DNA from: Gayadomonas joobiniege G7
GTDB taxonomy: Bacteria > Pseudomonadota > Gammaproteobacteria > Enterobacterales > Alteromonadaceae
Assembly: GCF_000300815.1 (NCBI RefSeq)
Contig: NZ_AMRX01000008.1
Span: 248,001-312,000, forward strand
Length of the DNA stretch: 64,000 nt
Direction of reading: 5' to 3'
Of this stretch, positions 46,807-55,421 are shown one piece after another. Positions within the stretch are counted from its first letter, which is position 1, and the number at the start of each line of letters is the position of its first letter. The notes below the pieces were generated by a model. That model saw only the letters and a program-made list of their open reading frames with translations. It searched no databases and had not been told where the DNA came from. Made by a program: the position numbers and the translations under genes.

Positions 46807-48159
46807 ATGGAATTCTTCAGTGATAGTGCGACGCTCATACGGTTTTTAATCATGCCGGTTATATCATCACAGATAATTATTTCTGTGATGATATATTTTG
46901 TTTTAGTGCGCCGGCAAATCAGCCGAGAGTATGCTTATTACCTACTTTTTTTAGCTTGCCTAGCCTATTTTTTGTTTGGCCGTTCACTACAGCATTTTTC
47001 AGCGCCTGAGGTATCCGTTTGGCTACTGTATAGCAGAGTGTTTTTATTGTTTTCGCTTGGTATGCCAGCGCTAATAATTGGTGCTAGTTTGCAAGTTGGG
47101 TTAAAACGATCTGCTTATCTAATGTACCTGCCTTGGTTAATCGGAAGCTTGTTTGGGGTCTGTTATGTCTATTTTATGGGGGTCTTTCAAGGTGTTTTTG
47201 AACCTTTTCTGCTGACGGCTCAGATACCCTTAAAAGCGCATCAGCAGTATGCCCACCTAGCGCAGATTTGGGCTGGTTTTAGCTTGTTATTATTGCCTTG
47301 TGTACTGCTAATAATAAAAGCTCAGTATCATCAGATGCAACTTAATCTAAACCCATTTTTAATGGGGGCTTTAAGTTTTGCGCTGTTATTTTTTTTGGGA
47401 AGTTCAGGTTATATTGAGTACTGGTTTTATTATACGGGCTCCGTAATCTGTGCGCTATGTTGGGCTTACGCGGTCTTTCAAAATATACGCAATATTAAAG
47501 GTAAAGCTGCTCTGCTAAAAGACGAGCTTTTGTTTCAAATTAAATCAAGCCGAGCTGAAAAAAGTGAAGAAATTAGTGATCTACTTGGGCGACTCGAAAA
47601 AACATCCGAAGGCGACTTAGAGCTATATAAAATTCGAGTACGTGATATTTTAAATAGACTAACGGACTCAAGCATTGAAGCCGGCGGTGATTCGAGCAGT
47701 TTAATATTGCGCCATCAGGTTAAAAACCAGGCCATTGATAGTAGCCAAAATATGGCCGAGTTATCTCGTTTAGTTGCGGAAGAAGCAGCCGAATACTCAG
47801 ACTTGTTGGCTCAAAGTGCTGACTTACGCATTAAAAAACAGGTTGATGCGGCGAAAACTTATTTGTTCAAAGAGGCGCATAATACAATCGACTTTGACGA
47901 GCTCGCAAACCATATTGGCATAAGTAAAGGGCATCTGATGCGGGTATTTAAATCTCACATGGGAGTCACCCTAAATCAATATCTTGCGCAAATTCGCATT
48001 GAAAAAGCAAAAGTTTTTTTAAAAACTCATTCAGTAACAGACACAGCGATCGCCGTTGGTTTTAACAATTCTAATTATTTTTCTACTGTTTTCAAAAAAC
48101 AAGTTGGTTGTACACCAGGCCAGTTTAAAATAAAAATAACCTCTAACACTATGAATTAA
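46807..48159 (+). CDS. Membrane-bound AraC-family regulator
   Basis: Regulator of 450 residues; ATG 46807 (or TTG 46804) lies 12 bp after the upstream stop. The N-terminal half has seven predicted membrane segments (about 12-235), then a charged coiled-coil linker (about 240-340). The C-terminal AraC DNA-binding domain spans about 350-445 (DFDELANHIGISKGHLMRVFKSHMGVTLNQYLAQIRIEKAK then VGFNNSNYFSTVFKKQVGCTPGQFK). The 7TM-AraC layout suggests sensing at the membrane with direct DNA control. Its place inside the PVC-type redox cluster makes it the likely local regulator. Confidence 0.9.
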   Translation: MEFFSDSATLIRFLIMPVISSQIIISVMIYFVLVRRQISREYAYYLLFLACLAYFLFGRSLQHFSAPEVSVWLLYSRVFLLFSLGMPALIIGASLQVGLKRSAYLMYLPWLIGSLFGVCYVYFMGVFQGVFEPFLLTAQIPLKAHQQYAHLAQIWAGFSLLLLPCVLLIIKAQYHQMQLNLNPFLMGALSFALLFFLGSSGYIEYWFYYTGSVICALCWAYAVFQNIRNIKGKAALLKDELLFQIKSSRAEKSEEISDLLGRLEKTSEGDLELYKIRVRDILNRLTDSSIEAGGDSSSLILRHQVKNQAIDSSQNMAELSRLVAEEAAEYSDLLAQSADLRIKKQVDAAKTYLFKEAHNTIDFDELANHIGISKGHLMRVFKSHMGVTLNQYLAQIRIEKAKVFLKTHSVTDTAIAVGFNNSNYFSTVFKKQVGCTPGQFKIKITSNTMN

Positions 48160-48274
48160 ATGATATTAGTGTTTGTGTTGTTAATTTGTAGTCAATCTGT
48201 TGATATTTTAGAGGTCACTTTTCCCTCAATAATTTAGTGTGTTGGTTAACCTATTAAAAAGTTACGGCACACAA

Positions 48275-49291
48275 ATGAGTCATAAGATTTTTAAATATAT
48301 TTTATTTTCACTTTGTTTAAGTTCAGCGGTGAGTGCTCATGACGAGATTTTTCATCACCTAACACAAAGCGATCACTGGCCTAAGCTGGCTGATGGCCGG
48401 AGTATAATCGGTAACTCACATGGAGGCATTGATGTCGCTAATAATGGACATGTTTTTGTTAGTGTGATTGGTCCTAATGGTGGCATTCAAGTTTACAATG
48501 AAAAGGGGGAATATCTAAAAAATGTGCCAAATGCACCAAAAGATATTCATGGTTTTGTGATCCAAGCGGATGCTAGCGGTGAGGAGTTCATCTATGGGGC
48601 TGAAATGTCGGGGCATCAGATTTTTAAAATGCGATTGTCCGGTGAACGGGTATTGAATATTGACGCATTAGCACAAATTCCAAAAAAATATCACAAACCT
48701 CAGCAAGTCAATAAAAAAGGTTGGACACCACCTCCGTTGCGGTTAACAGCCACAGCGGTTAATCAACATGGTGAGCTTTATGTTGTTGATGGGTATGGGC
48801 TTGATTATATTCATAGATTTTCGGCAGATGGCCGCTATTTGAGTACGTTTGCTGGCAAAGATGCGCCGTGGAACTTTAACAACTGCCATAAAATTTATAT
48901 TGATCCCAGATACCAGCCAAACCGAATTTTGTGCGCTGACCGAGCCAACCATAGACTGGTTCATTTAACTATGGACGGGCAACTGATAGGTAATTACGCC
49001 ACTCATTTACGCCGACCTAGCGCGATAGATTTTTATCAGGATTATGCCGCCGTCGCCGAAATATCTGGCCGAGTCACTCTATTAGATAAAAAAGGCCAAG
49101 TCATACAATATCTAGGGACAAATGATAACCGCGGTGAGACAGATAAAAATAAAACGCCACCAGAAAAATGGCGCCAAGGGGTTTTTACCTCACCGCACGG
49201 TATTAGCTTTGACCAACAAGGCAACCTATACATTTCTGAATATAACAAATGGGGTCGCATTTTACGTTTTGACCTTAAGTTAGCGGAGTGA
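48275..49291 (+). CDS. NHL-repeat six-bladed beta-propeller, exported
   Basis: Periplasmic protein of 338 residues. The frame opens at GTG 48239, but ATG 48275 gives a proper signal peptide (MSHKIFKYILFSLCLSSAVSA). NHL-like blades are visible as repeated units such as NSHGGIDVANNGHVFVSV, LTATAVNQHGELYVVDGYGLDYIHRFSADGRYL, RILCADRANHRLVHLTMDGQLI and SPHGISFDQQGNLYISEYNKWGRILRF. Similar proteins include peptidyl-hydroxyglycine lyases and many binding propellers; no catalytic His/metal set is clear. It ends 3 bp before the next gene, so the two are coupled. Confidence 0.82.
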   Translation: MSHKIFKYILFSLCLSSAVSAHDEIFHHLTQSDHWPKLADGRSIIGNSHGGIDVANNGHVFVSVIGPNGGIQVYNEKGEYLKNVPNAPKDIHGFVIQADASGEEFIYGAEMSGHQIFKMRLSGERVLNIDALAQIPKKYHKPQQVNKKGWTPPPLRLTATAVNQHGELYVVDGYGLDYIHRFSADGRYLSTFAGKDAPWNFNNCHKIYIDPRYQPNRILCADRANHRLVHLTMDGQLIGNYATHLRRPSAIDFYQDYAAVAEISGRVTLLDKKGQVIQYLGTNDNRGETDKNKTPPEKWRQGVFTSPHGISFDQQGNLYISEYNKWGRILRFDLKLAE

Positions 49292-49294
49292 TAA

Positions 49295-52200
49295 ATGGGT
49301 TGGGTAAAGTTAATTTGTTTATGTAGTTTAATTAGCCAGCTAATGTTAGGTTGCAAGGCTGAACCAGAAGCAGGCACGGAAGCTAAAATTAGCTTTAATA
49401 AGGATATTAGGCCTATTTTAACCGAGCACTGTACAGGCTGTCATGGCGGCGTGAGCAAACAAGCCGGTGTGTCATTTGTATATCAAAAAGAAGCTTTTGG
49501 CCGCGGTCACTCAGGACGTCTAACGATAAAACCCGGCGACCCAGATGGATCTGAGCTGATAGCTCGATTAGAAACTTCGGATAAACGCTTACGCATGCCG
49601 TACAATGCGCCACCTTTGTCGCCAGAAAAAATACAAAAGCTCAGGCGATGGATCAAACAAGGTGCTAAGTGGGAAAAACACTGGGCGTTTAAAAAACCAG
49701 TTAAAAGATCACCGCCAGCCGAATCAACTGATAGTGAAAATCCAATCGATCAATTTATTCAGCGTTCATTACGATCGCAAAACCTACAAATGAATGTAAG
49801 GGCAGATAAATACCGTCAGCTGCGTCGGTTAAGCCTAGATCTGATTGGCTTACCGCCAACTTTATCAGAAATCGAAGAATTTATCGCTGATCAATCAGAT
49901 ACAGCTTATGAAACGCAAGTTGACCGCTTGTTAGCATCGCCGCATTTTGGTGAGCGTTGGGCCGCTATGTGGCTCGATTTGGCCAGATATGCTGATAGCC
50001 AAGGTTATACTAGAGATGAATATAGGGCCAGTTGGCCATACCGTGATTGGGTGATCAAAGCTTTTAATAAAAACCTGCCCTACGATCAATTTGTGACTAA
50101 ACAATTGGCAGGCGATTTATTACCAAATAACAAACTACCCGATTTAATTGCCACTGGCTTTCACCGGCAAACCCCAGTCAATAGTGAAGGGGGGACAGAT
50201 GATGAAGAGTTTAGGCTAGTAGCAGTGATGGACAGAGTCGCAACCACTTGGCAAGCGATTAATGGTTTAACAATGGAGTGTGTGCAGTGCCATTCACATC
50301 CTTATGATCCGATTGAGCATCAAGAATATTATCAGTCGTTGGCCTTTTTTAATACTCAAAGAGATGCCGACAGACGTCACGATGGTCCGCATTTGTTAAT
50401 AGCCGATGATAAAGAAAAACAATCCAAGGTTTTTGATTGGCAAATGCGTTTGAATGAATTGGAAAACTTGGCATTGACACAAACTCACCAATTGAATCAA
50501 TCCGTGAAGGATTGGACAAAGTTGCCAATTGTTCGTGTGCTGAGTGATGATAAAACCGCTTTACAAGATGAAATATCGGTTTTAAAAAAACGTATTCAGC
50601 GATTAGATGCAGATAGTCAAAAATATGCTTTACGCTTTGCTAAGCGCAGTTTAGAACAACGCCAAGCACGTTTAGCTCAATTATCCGATTCAAATTATCG
50701 GCCGCAACCACTAACGGTTAAAAACGGCGAACTCAATCACAAAGCCCCTTTCAGCGCTAAAACTCGGCTAGTTATGACAACTCATCCGGTAGAGCATCGG
50801 CAAGCCTTAGCAGCTATTAAATTTTCAGTATTGCCACTAAATGAGCAGAAAGCACGGCATACACCCGAATTTGCTGTTTCGCTTGATCATATAGATATTT
50901 ATAAACGAACAAAAAACGGTCAAAGTGACAAATTAGCGATTAAAGATTTTTTAAGTTTGCAAAGCGAATCAATTGCCGATCAACTCACTCGTCTTGCTGA
51001 TGGTAAAAATAGGGGTGCGGCAAACGGCTTGTACAGTCATCGCTTGTTCTCACCACTTGAAACTATTGCTGTTTTTGAAAAAAAATTAAACCTTGAAGTC
51101 GGTGATGCAATTGAGGTTGTGATTAAACAATATCAGTATCGTAACTTAAACGAAGGCATGCCGTCTGAATTACATAGGTTTAAAATTTCGGCCAGCCAAG
51201 ACGAAAGTCTAATTGAGTATGCTGTTAGTCAGGCACGCCAACAACTGATTGCGCAATATAAGCAGGTGAATGAACAGCTAAAACCTATTAAAGGCACTAA
51301 GTTGCCGATCATGCAAGAGCAGGATAAGTTTAATCAGCGTGGTACCGCTTTGTTCTCACGGGGTAATTTTTTAGCCAAACAAGGCCCTTTGTTAACACCA
51401 GAGACGCCAGCTATTTTCCCTCCGATGGTGGAGCAAAAAAAGCTTGATCGCCTGGCATTAGCCAATTGGTTTTTTGATAAAGATCAGCCGTTAACTGCCC
51501 GTGTTGCAGTCAATCACTTTTGGCAACAGTTGTTTGGTCAAGGGTTGGTCAGAACCGTAGGCGATTTTGGTAGCTCGGGTGAGCCGCCCAGTCACCCTGA
51601 ATTGTTAGATTATTTAGCGCTCACTTTTCAAAATAACTTTGAATGGAATATTAAAAAACTGATTAAACTCATGGTAATGAGTGACACCTATCGGCGATCA
51701 TCCAATGTCACAAATATAGAGCAAGACCGGCAGAACCTTTGGTTATCTAGAGCCAACAAACGTCGTTTAAGCGCCGAAATGATTCGTGACCAGGCACTTG
51801 TCACCAGTGGACTTTTTAACGCTGAAATGTTTGGCAAACCTGTGATGCCACCGCAACCCAGTGGCATCTGGGGTCGCAAGGGGCGTGTGATTAAAGACTG
51901 GCAAACTGCAAATGACGCAAATCGATATCGACGTGCAATTTATACCTTTATTAAACGCGCTTATATCTACCCTAGCTTTTTAACCTTTGATATGGAAACA
52001 AGAGAAATCAGCCATGGTAAACGCATTGCAACTAATACGCCTTTGCAAGCGCTGGTGACATTAAACGATCCCGTTTTTGTCGAAGCGGCAAATGCGCTTG
52101 GTGTTTTGATTCAAAAAGATTATTTAACCGATAAAAATATACAACGAGCTTTACGTAGAGGTTTTTTAAAAGTGACTTCGCGTCCGCCAACTGAGAATGA

Positions 52201-52321
52201 AATTAGCGAAATAAAAAACACCTGGATGGCACTTTTAACCGCTACTGACGACCAGCAGACGTTAGCCTTTAGCCAGATAGGGGCGCTTTTACTCAACTTG
52301 GATGCCGCGTTAACAAGGTAA
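49295..52321 (+). CDS. PSCyt1-DUF1549-DUF1553 (PSD1) cytochrome lipoprotein
   Basis: Lipoprotein of 1008 residues (lipobox LMLGC, Cys about 20). N-terminal planctomycete cytochrome domain PSCyt1: NKDIRPILTEHCTGCHGG, haem motif CTGCH about 46-50. DUF1549 follows (about 150-360; LRRLSLDLIGLPPTLSEIEEF, HFGERWAAMWLDLARYADSQG) and carries a second haem motif CVQCH (about 328) in the family-typical HSHPYDPIEHQEYY context. After a coiled-coil and beta insertion, DUF1553/PSD1 (about 710-1000) contains RLALANWFF, VNHFWQQLFGQGLVRTVGDFG and ATNTPLQALVTLNDPVFVEAA. Such proteins pair with DUF1501 partners, as here. Electron transfer is inferred from two c-haem sites; the substrate is unknown. Confidence 0.93.
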   Translation: MGWVKLICLCSLISQLMLGCKAEPEAGTEAKISFNKDIRPILTEHCTGCHGGVSKQAGVSFVYQKEAFGRGHSGRLTIKPGDPDGSELIARLETSDKRLRMPYNAPPLSPEKIQKLRRWIKQGAKWEKHWAFKKPVKRSPPAESTDSENPIDQFIQRSLRSQNLQMNVRADKYRQLRRLSLDLIGLPPTLSEIEEFIADQSDTAYETQVDRLLASPHFGERWAAMWLDLARYADSQGYTRDEYRASWPYRDWVIKAFNKNLPYDQFVTKQLAGDLLPNNKLPDLIATGFHRQTPVNSEGGTDDEEFRLVAVMDRVATTWQAINGLTMECVQCHSHPYDPIEHQEYYQSLAFFNTQRDADRRHDGPHLLIADDKEKQSKVFDWQMRLNELENLALTQTHQLNQSVKDWTKLPIVRVLSDDKTALQDEISVLKKRIQRLDADSQKYALRFAKRSLEQRQARLAQLSDSNYRPQPLTVKNGELNHKAPFSAKTRLVMTTHPVEHRQALAAIKFSVLPLNEQKARHTPEFAVSLDHIDIYKRTKNGQSDKLAIKDFLSLQSESIADQLTRLADGKNRGAANGLYSHRLFSPLETIAVFEKKLNLEVGDAIEVVIKQYQYRNLNEGMPSELHRFKISASQDESLIEYAVSQARQQLIAQYKQVNEQLKPIKGTKLPIMQEQDKFNQRGTALFSRGNFLAKQGPLLTPETPAIFPPMVEQKKLDRLALANWFFDKDQPLTARVAVNHFWQQLFGQGLVRTVGDFGSSGEPPSHPELLDYLALTFQNNFEWNIKKLIKLMVMSDTYRRSSNVTNIEQDRQNLWLSRANKRRLSAEMIRDQALVTSGLFNAEMFGKPVMPPQPSGIWGRKGRVIKDWQTANDANRYRRAIYTFIKRAYIYPSFLTFDMETREISHGKRIATNTPLQALVTLNDPVFVEAANALGVLIQKDYLTDKNIQRALRRGFLKVTSRPPTENEISEIKNTWMALLTATDDQQTLAFSQIGALLLNLDAALTR

Positions 52322-52325
52322 ACTT

Positions 52326-53804
52326 ATGCAGAAATTTTTATATCAGCAATTGCAGCAGCAAACGCGACGCGAGTTTTTAGCGGGGAGTGGCCGGCTGTTA
52401 AGCAGTGCGTTTTTGGCCACCACCTTGCCCAACCTAACGTTTGCGAGCGAGAGCCAATTAGATTTTAGTCGACCTATAAGTCAGCCACTAGCACCGTTGC
52501 CGCCTCAATATCCAAGCAAAGTTAAACGGGTTATTTATATGCATATGGCGGGGGCACCTAGCCAACTCGAACTTTTTGATTATAAACCCGAGCTTGCCAA
52601 ATACGACGGCAAACTCTGCCCGGATGAATTTTTGGCGGGCAAGCGCTTTGCTTTTATTTCAGGGCGTCCGAGTTTATTGGGTCCAAAAGCACGATTTTCT
52701 CAACATGGTCAGAGCGGTGCTTGGATTTCTGATCATTTACCTCAGCTACAAAAACATGCAGATGATTTGTGTTTTATTAAATCTATGCATACAGATCAGT
52801 TTAATCATGCGCCGGCACAACTTTTGGTCCATACCGGTCATGCTTTGTCGGGACATCCATCCATTGGCGCTTGGACGACCTATGGTTTAGGCAGTATGAA
52901 TCAAAATTTGCCTGGCTATATGGTACTTGTGTCTGGTGGACGCGATCCAGATGGTGGCAAACAACTTTGGGGATCTGGGTTTTTGCCAAGTGCCTATCAA
53001 GGGGTACGCTGTCGTTCGCAGGGTGATCCCATTTTGTATTTAAGTAATCCTGATCAAGTTTCTAGGTCATTGCGGCGAGTTTTATTAGATGGTTTAAAAA
53101 ACTTAAATCAACAAAACTATCAAAGTGAAGGCGACCCTGAAACGCTCACGCGGGTCGCACAATACGAGATGGCGTATCGAATGCAGTTAGAAGCTTCCGA
53201 TGCGTTTTCAATTGAACAAGAATCAGCCCAAACTTTAACTGCGTATGGCGCGACGCCCGGCCAAGGCAGTTTTGCAAATAATTGTTTATTGGCTCGTCGT
53301 TTAGCAGAGCGGGATGTGCGTTTTATTCAATTATTTGATTATGGTTGGGACTCTCATGGCAGTAACAAAAGTGAAGCATTAGATGCCGGATTTATCGATA
53401 AATGTCGGCAAATAGACCAGCCGGTTGCCGCTTTATTAACAGATTTAAAAAACAGAGGTTTGTTAGAAGATACTCTAGTTATATGGGGCGGCGAATTTGG
53501 GCGTACACCTATGCAGGAAAATCGTGGTGGTGTTGATAATGCATTCGCTGGCCGCGACCATCACCCCAATGCATATACTATGTGGATGGCTGGGGCAGGG
53601 GTCAAGGCTGGATATAGCCATGGGCAAACCGATGATATGGGCTATGAGATCGTTAAAGATCCCGTAAGTATCCATGATTTTCACGCCACCTTGTTGTATT
53701 TATTAGGCTTTAATCATCATGATTTAAATTATCGGTTTCAAGGATTAAACCAAAAGCTCACTGGCGTTAAAGAAGCTCATATTATTGCTGAGTTACTCGC
53801 ATAA
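52326..53804 (+). CDS. DUF1501 (sulfatase-fold) Tat-exported protein
   Basis: Periplasmic protein of 492 residues. The N terminus QQTRREFLAGSGRLLSSAFLATTLP is a twin-arginine signal. The DUF1501 core belongs to the alkaline-phosphatase/sulfatase superfamily: KRVIYMHMAGAPSQLELFDYKPEL, IKSMHTDQFNHAPAQLLVHTG, LFDYGWDSHG, LVIWGGEFGRTP, GRDHHPNAYTMWMAGAGVKAG. The Asp/His residues of these motifs can bind metal, but the family has no established reaction. DUF1501 proteins almost always neighbour PSCyt1/DUF1549/DUF1553 proteins, as here with 4 bp between the genes. Confidence 0.93.
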   Translation: MQKFLYQQLQQQTRREFLAGSGRLLSSAFLATTLPNLTFASESQLDFSRPISQPLAPLPPQYPSKVKRVIYMHMAGAPSQLELFDYKPELAKYDGKLCPDEFLAGKRFAFISGRPSLLGPKARFSQHGQSGAWISDHLPQLQKHADDLCFIKSMHTDQFNHAPAQLLVHTGHALSGHPSIGAWTTYGLGSMNQNLPGYMVLVSGGRDPDGGKQLWGSGFLPSAYQGVRCRSQGDPILYLSNPDQVSRSLRRVLLDGLKNLNQQNYQSEGDPETLTRVAQYEMAYRMQLEASDAFSIEQESAQTLTAYGATPGQGSFANNCLLARRLAERDVRFIQLFDYGWDSHGSNKSEALDAGFIDKCRQIDQPVAALLTDLKNRGLLEDTLVIWGGEFGRTPMQENRGGVDNAFAGRDHHPNAYTMWMAGAGVKAGYSHGQTDDMGYEIVKDPVSIHDFHATLLYLLGFNHHDLNYRFQGLNQKLTGVKEAHIIAELLA

Positions 53805-53815
53805 AAGGCCTATTT

Positions 53816-54733
53816 ATGACTGCAAAAAGTTATTTTGTATCTGTATTTATAGTCACTTTATTTTTGCTTGGGCTGATCCTGAGCCAGCAGCCTGCGTGGT
53901 TACAATGGAGTAAAGAAACCTTGTTTGGATTTCCTAAATTACAAGCGCAGCAAGATTCTTTTTATCAACAAAGAGTAGATCCTATTTTTGCGCGTTATTG
54001 CACCGAGTGTCATCAAAAAGACAAAGTTAAAGGCCAGCTTAGGTTGGATAGTTACCGGCAAACTCTGTTTGGTGGGCGCAGTGGTGAACTGTTATCCACA
54101 AATGGTCGAATGAGTGTTTTATTGGAACGCATGCAATTACCAGCGGATCATCGTTTAGCTATGCCACCCTATGGACGAAAACGCCATACCGAAGCAGAGT
54201 TAGAAATTATTAAACTTTGGCTCGCAAAGGGTGCGTCTGGACAATTAACTGAAGCTGACTTTCCAGAGGCGCCCAAGGCAAAGCGGTATATAGATTTTGA
54301 ACCTTATCAACCAGAGCAAGTGGCGGCTTTACGGTCAAATCATGCAGCTGAGGTGGCACAACTGCAAGTTAAGTATCCGTTTAATGTTCAATATGTCGCA
54401 AGAACCTCTCACTATCTTGAGATCATTCATTTAAGCTCGGCGCCGGTCGCTGATTCTCTATTTTTGCAGCTAGGGCCGGTGGCAAATATTGTGCAAAAAC
54501 TTAATTTGCGCAATGCAGCTGTCAGTGACCAAGCCGTTATTTCTTGGCTGCAAATGCCGTCGCTGACATACATTAATATCGCTGCGACGCAACTAAGCGC
54601 AGAGGCCGTAACTAAGCTGCTTAGCTTAGGTAACTTAAAGCAGCTAGTGATCAATAAAAGCCTGTTAGTACACATACCCATAAAAAAATTTGAACAAGCA
54701 GGCATTCAAGTACGCGGTATCGAGGGCGGGTGA
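53816..54733 (+). CDS. Membrane-anchored c-type cytochrome with LRR-like tail
   Basis: Protein of 305 residues with an N-terminal membrane segment (SVFIVTLFLLGLILS) and periplasmic remainder. The haem motif CTECH (about 62-66) sits in a planctomycete-cytochrome-like context: RVDPIFARYCTECHQKDKVKGQLRLDSY. The C-terminal about 100 residues look like degenerate leucine-rich repeats (VQKLNLRNAAVSDQAVISWLQMPSLTYINIAATQLSAEAV). It probably relays electrons from the soluble cytochrome proteins to the b561 protein, whose gene overlaps its stop (TGATG). Confidence 0.82.
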   Translation: MTAKSYFVSVFIVTLFLLGLILSQQPAWLQWSKETLFGFPKLQAQQDSFYQQRVDPIFARYCTECHQKDKVKGQLRLDSYRQTLFGGRSGELLSTNGRMSVLLERMQLPADHRLAMPPYGRKRHTEAELEIIKLWLAKGASGQLTEADFPEAPKAKRYIDFEPYQPEQVAALRSNHAAEVAQLQVKYPFNVQYVARTSHYLEIIHLSSAPVADSLFLQLGPVANIVQKLNLRNAAVSDQAVISWLQMPSLTYINIAATQLSAEAVTKLLSLGNLKQLVINKSLLVHIPIKKFEQAGIQVRGIEGG

Positions 54734-55383
54734 TGACTGATAAAAAAGTTTGGGATTTAGGGGTACGTATTTTTCACTGGTTATTAGTCCTAGGCATGAT
54801 AGCAGCCTGGTTCACCATTGAATATCGTTTTATGCAGGCGCATGCCATTGTCGGATATGGAATTAGTATGTTATTGATTTATAGACTCGTTTGGGGCTTT
54901 TTAGGTTCGACGACGGCGCGTTTTAGCTATTTTATATGTTCACCGATAGCGGCTTTTTGTTACTTAAAAGCTTCGTTACAGCAAAAAGCAAGATCTTATA
55001 CAGGCCACAATCCGGCTGGCAGTTGGATGGTGTTGTTTATGTTGCTGATTTTGTTTTTGCAAGTGCTCAGTGGTTTTTTTGCAAACAATGATTTAGGTTT
55101 TAGTGGGCCTTTTGCTGACTGGGTTAATAAAACACAATCGGACCAACTCACTCAATGGCATGGATTAAATTTTTATCTTATTTTAGCCGCGATTTGGTTG
55201 CACTTAGTAGCGGTATTCTTTTATCAGATAGTAAAAAAAGAGCCGCTTATTCAAGCCATGATTGGTGGGCGAAAACCTAGTAAGTATATTGGTGATGACC
55301 AATATTTAAAGTTTGTTTCTAACCGAGTGGCTGTTTTAGTTTGGTTATTTTCGTTAGCCGTGATTTTATTGGTCGTTTTATAA
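54733..55383 (+). CDS. Cytochrome b561-family membrane protein
   Basis: Inner-membrane di-haem b protein of 216 residues with four main membrane segments. Haem-ligand His candidates are in VRIFHWLLVLG (about 14), MQAHAIVGYG (about 38) and QWHGLNFYLILAAIWLHLVAV (about 141 and 155), the pattern of the bacterial b561/hydrogenase-b group. It overlaps the upstream cytochrome gene and is the last gene of the cluster. It is the natural point for electrons to pass between periplasmic c-haems and the quinone pool. Confidence 0.9.
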   Translation: MTDKKVWDLGVRIFHWLLVLGMIAAWFTIEYRFMQAHAIVGYGISMLLIYRLVWGFLGSTTARFSYFICSPIAAFCYLKASLQQKARSYTGHNPAGSWMVLFMLLILFLQVLSGFFANNDLGFSGPFADWVNKTQSDQLTQWHGLNFYLILAAIWLHLVAVFFYQIVKKEPLIQAMIGGRKPSKYIGDDQYLKFVSNRVAVLVWLFSLAVILLVVL

Positions 55384-55386
55384 CAG

Positions 55387-55415
55387 GCACTCACTCCCAG
55401 TAAAGGAGTGAGTGC
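55387..55415. terminator. Bidirectional terminator between convergent genes
   Basis: GCACTCACTCC (55387-55397) pairs with GGAGTGAGTGC (55405-55415), an 11-bp perfect GC-rich stem with a 7-base loop between the cytochrome b561 and GH86 stops. Confidence 0.75.
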
Positions 55416-55421
55416 AAAAGA

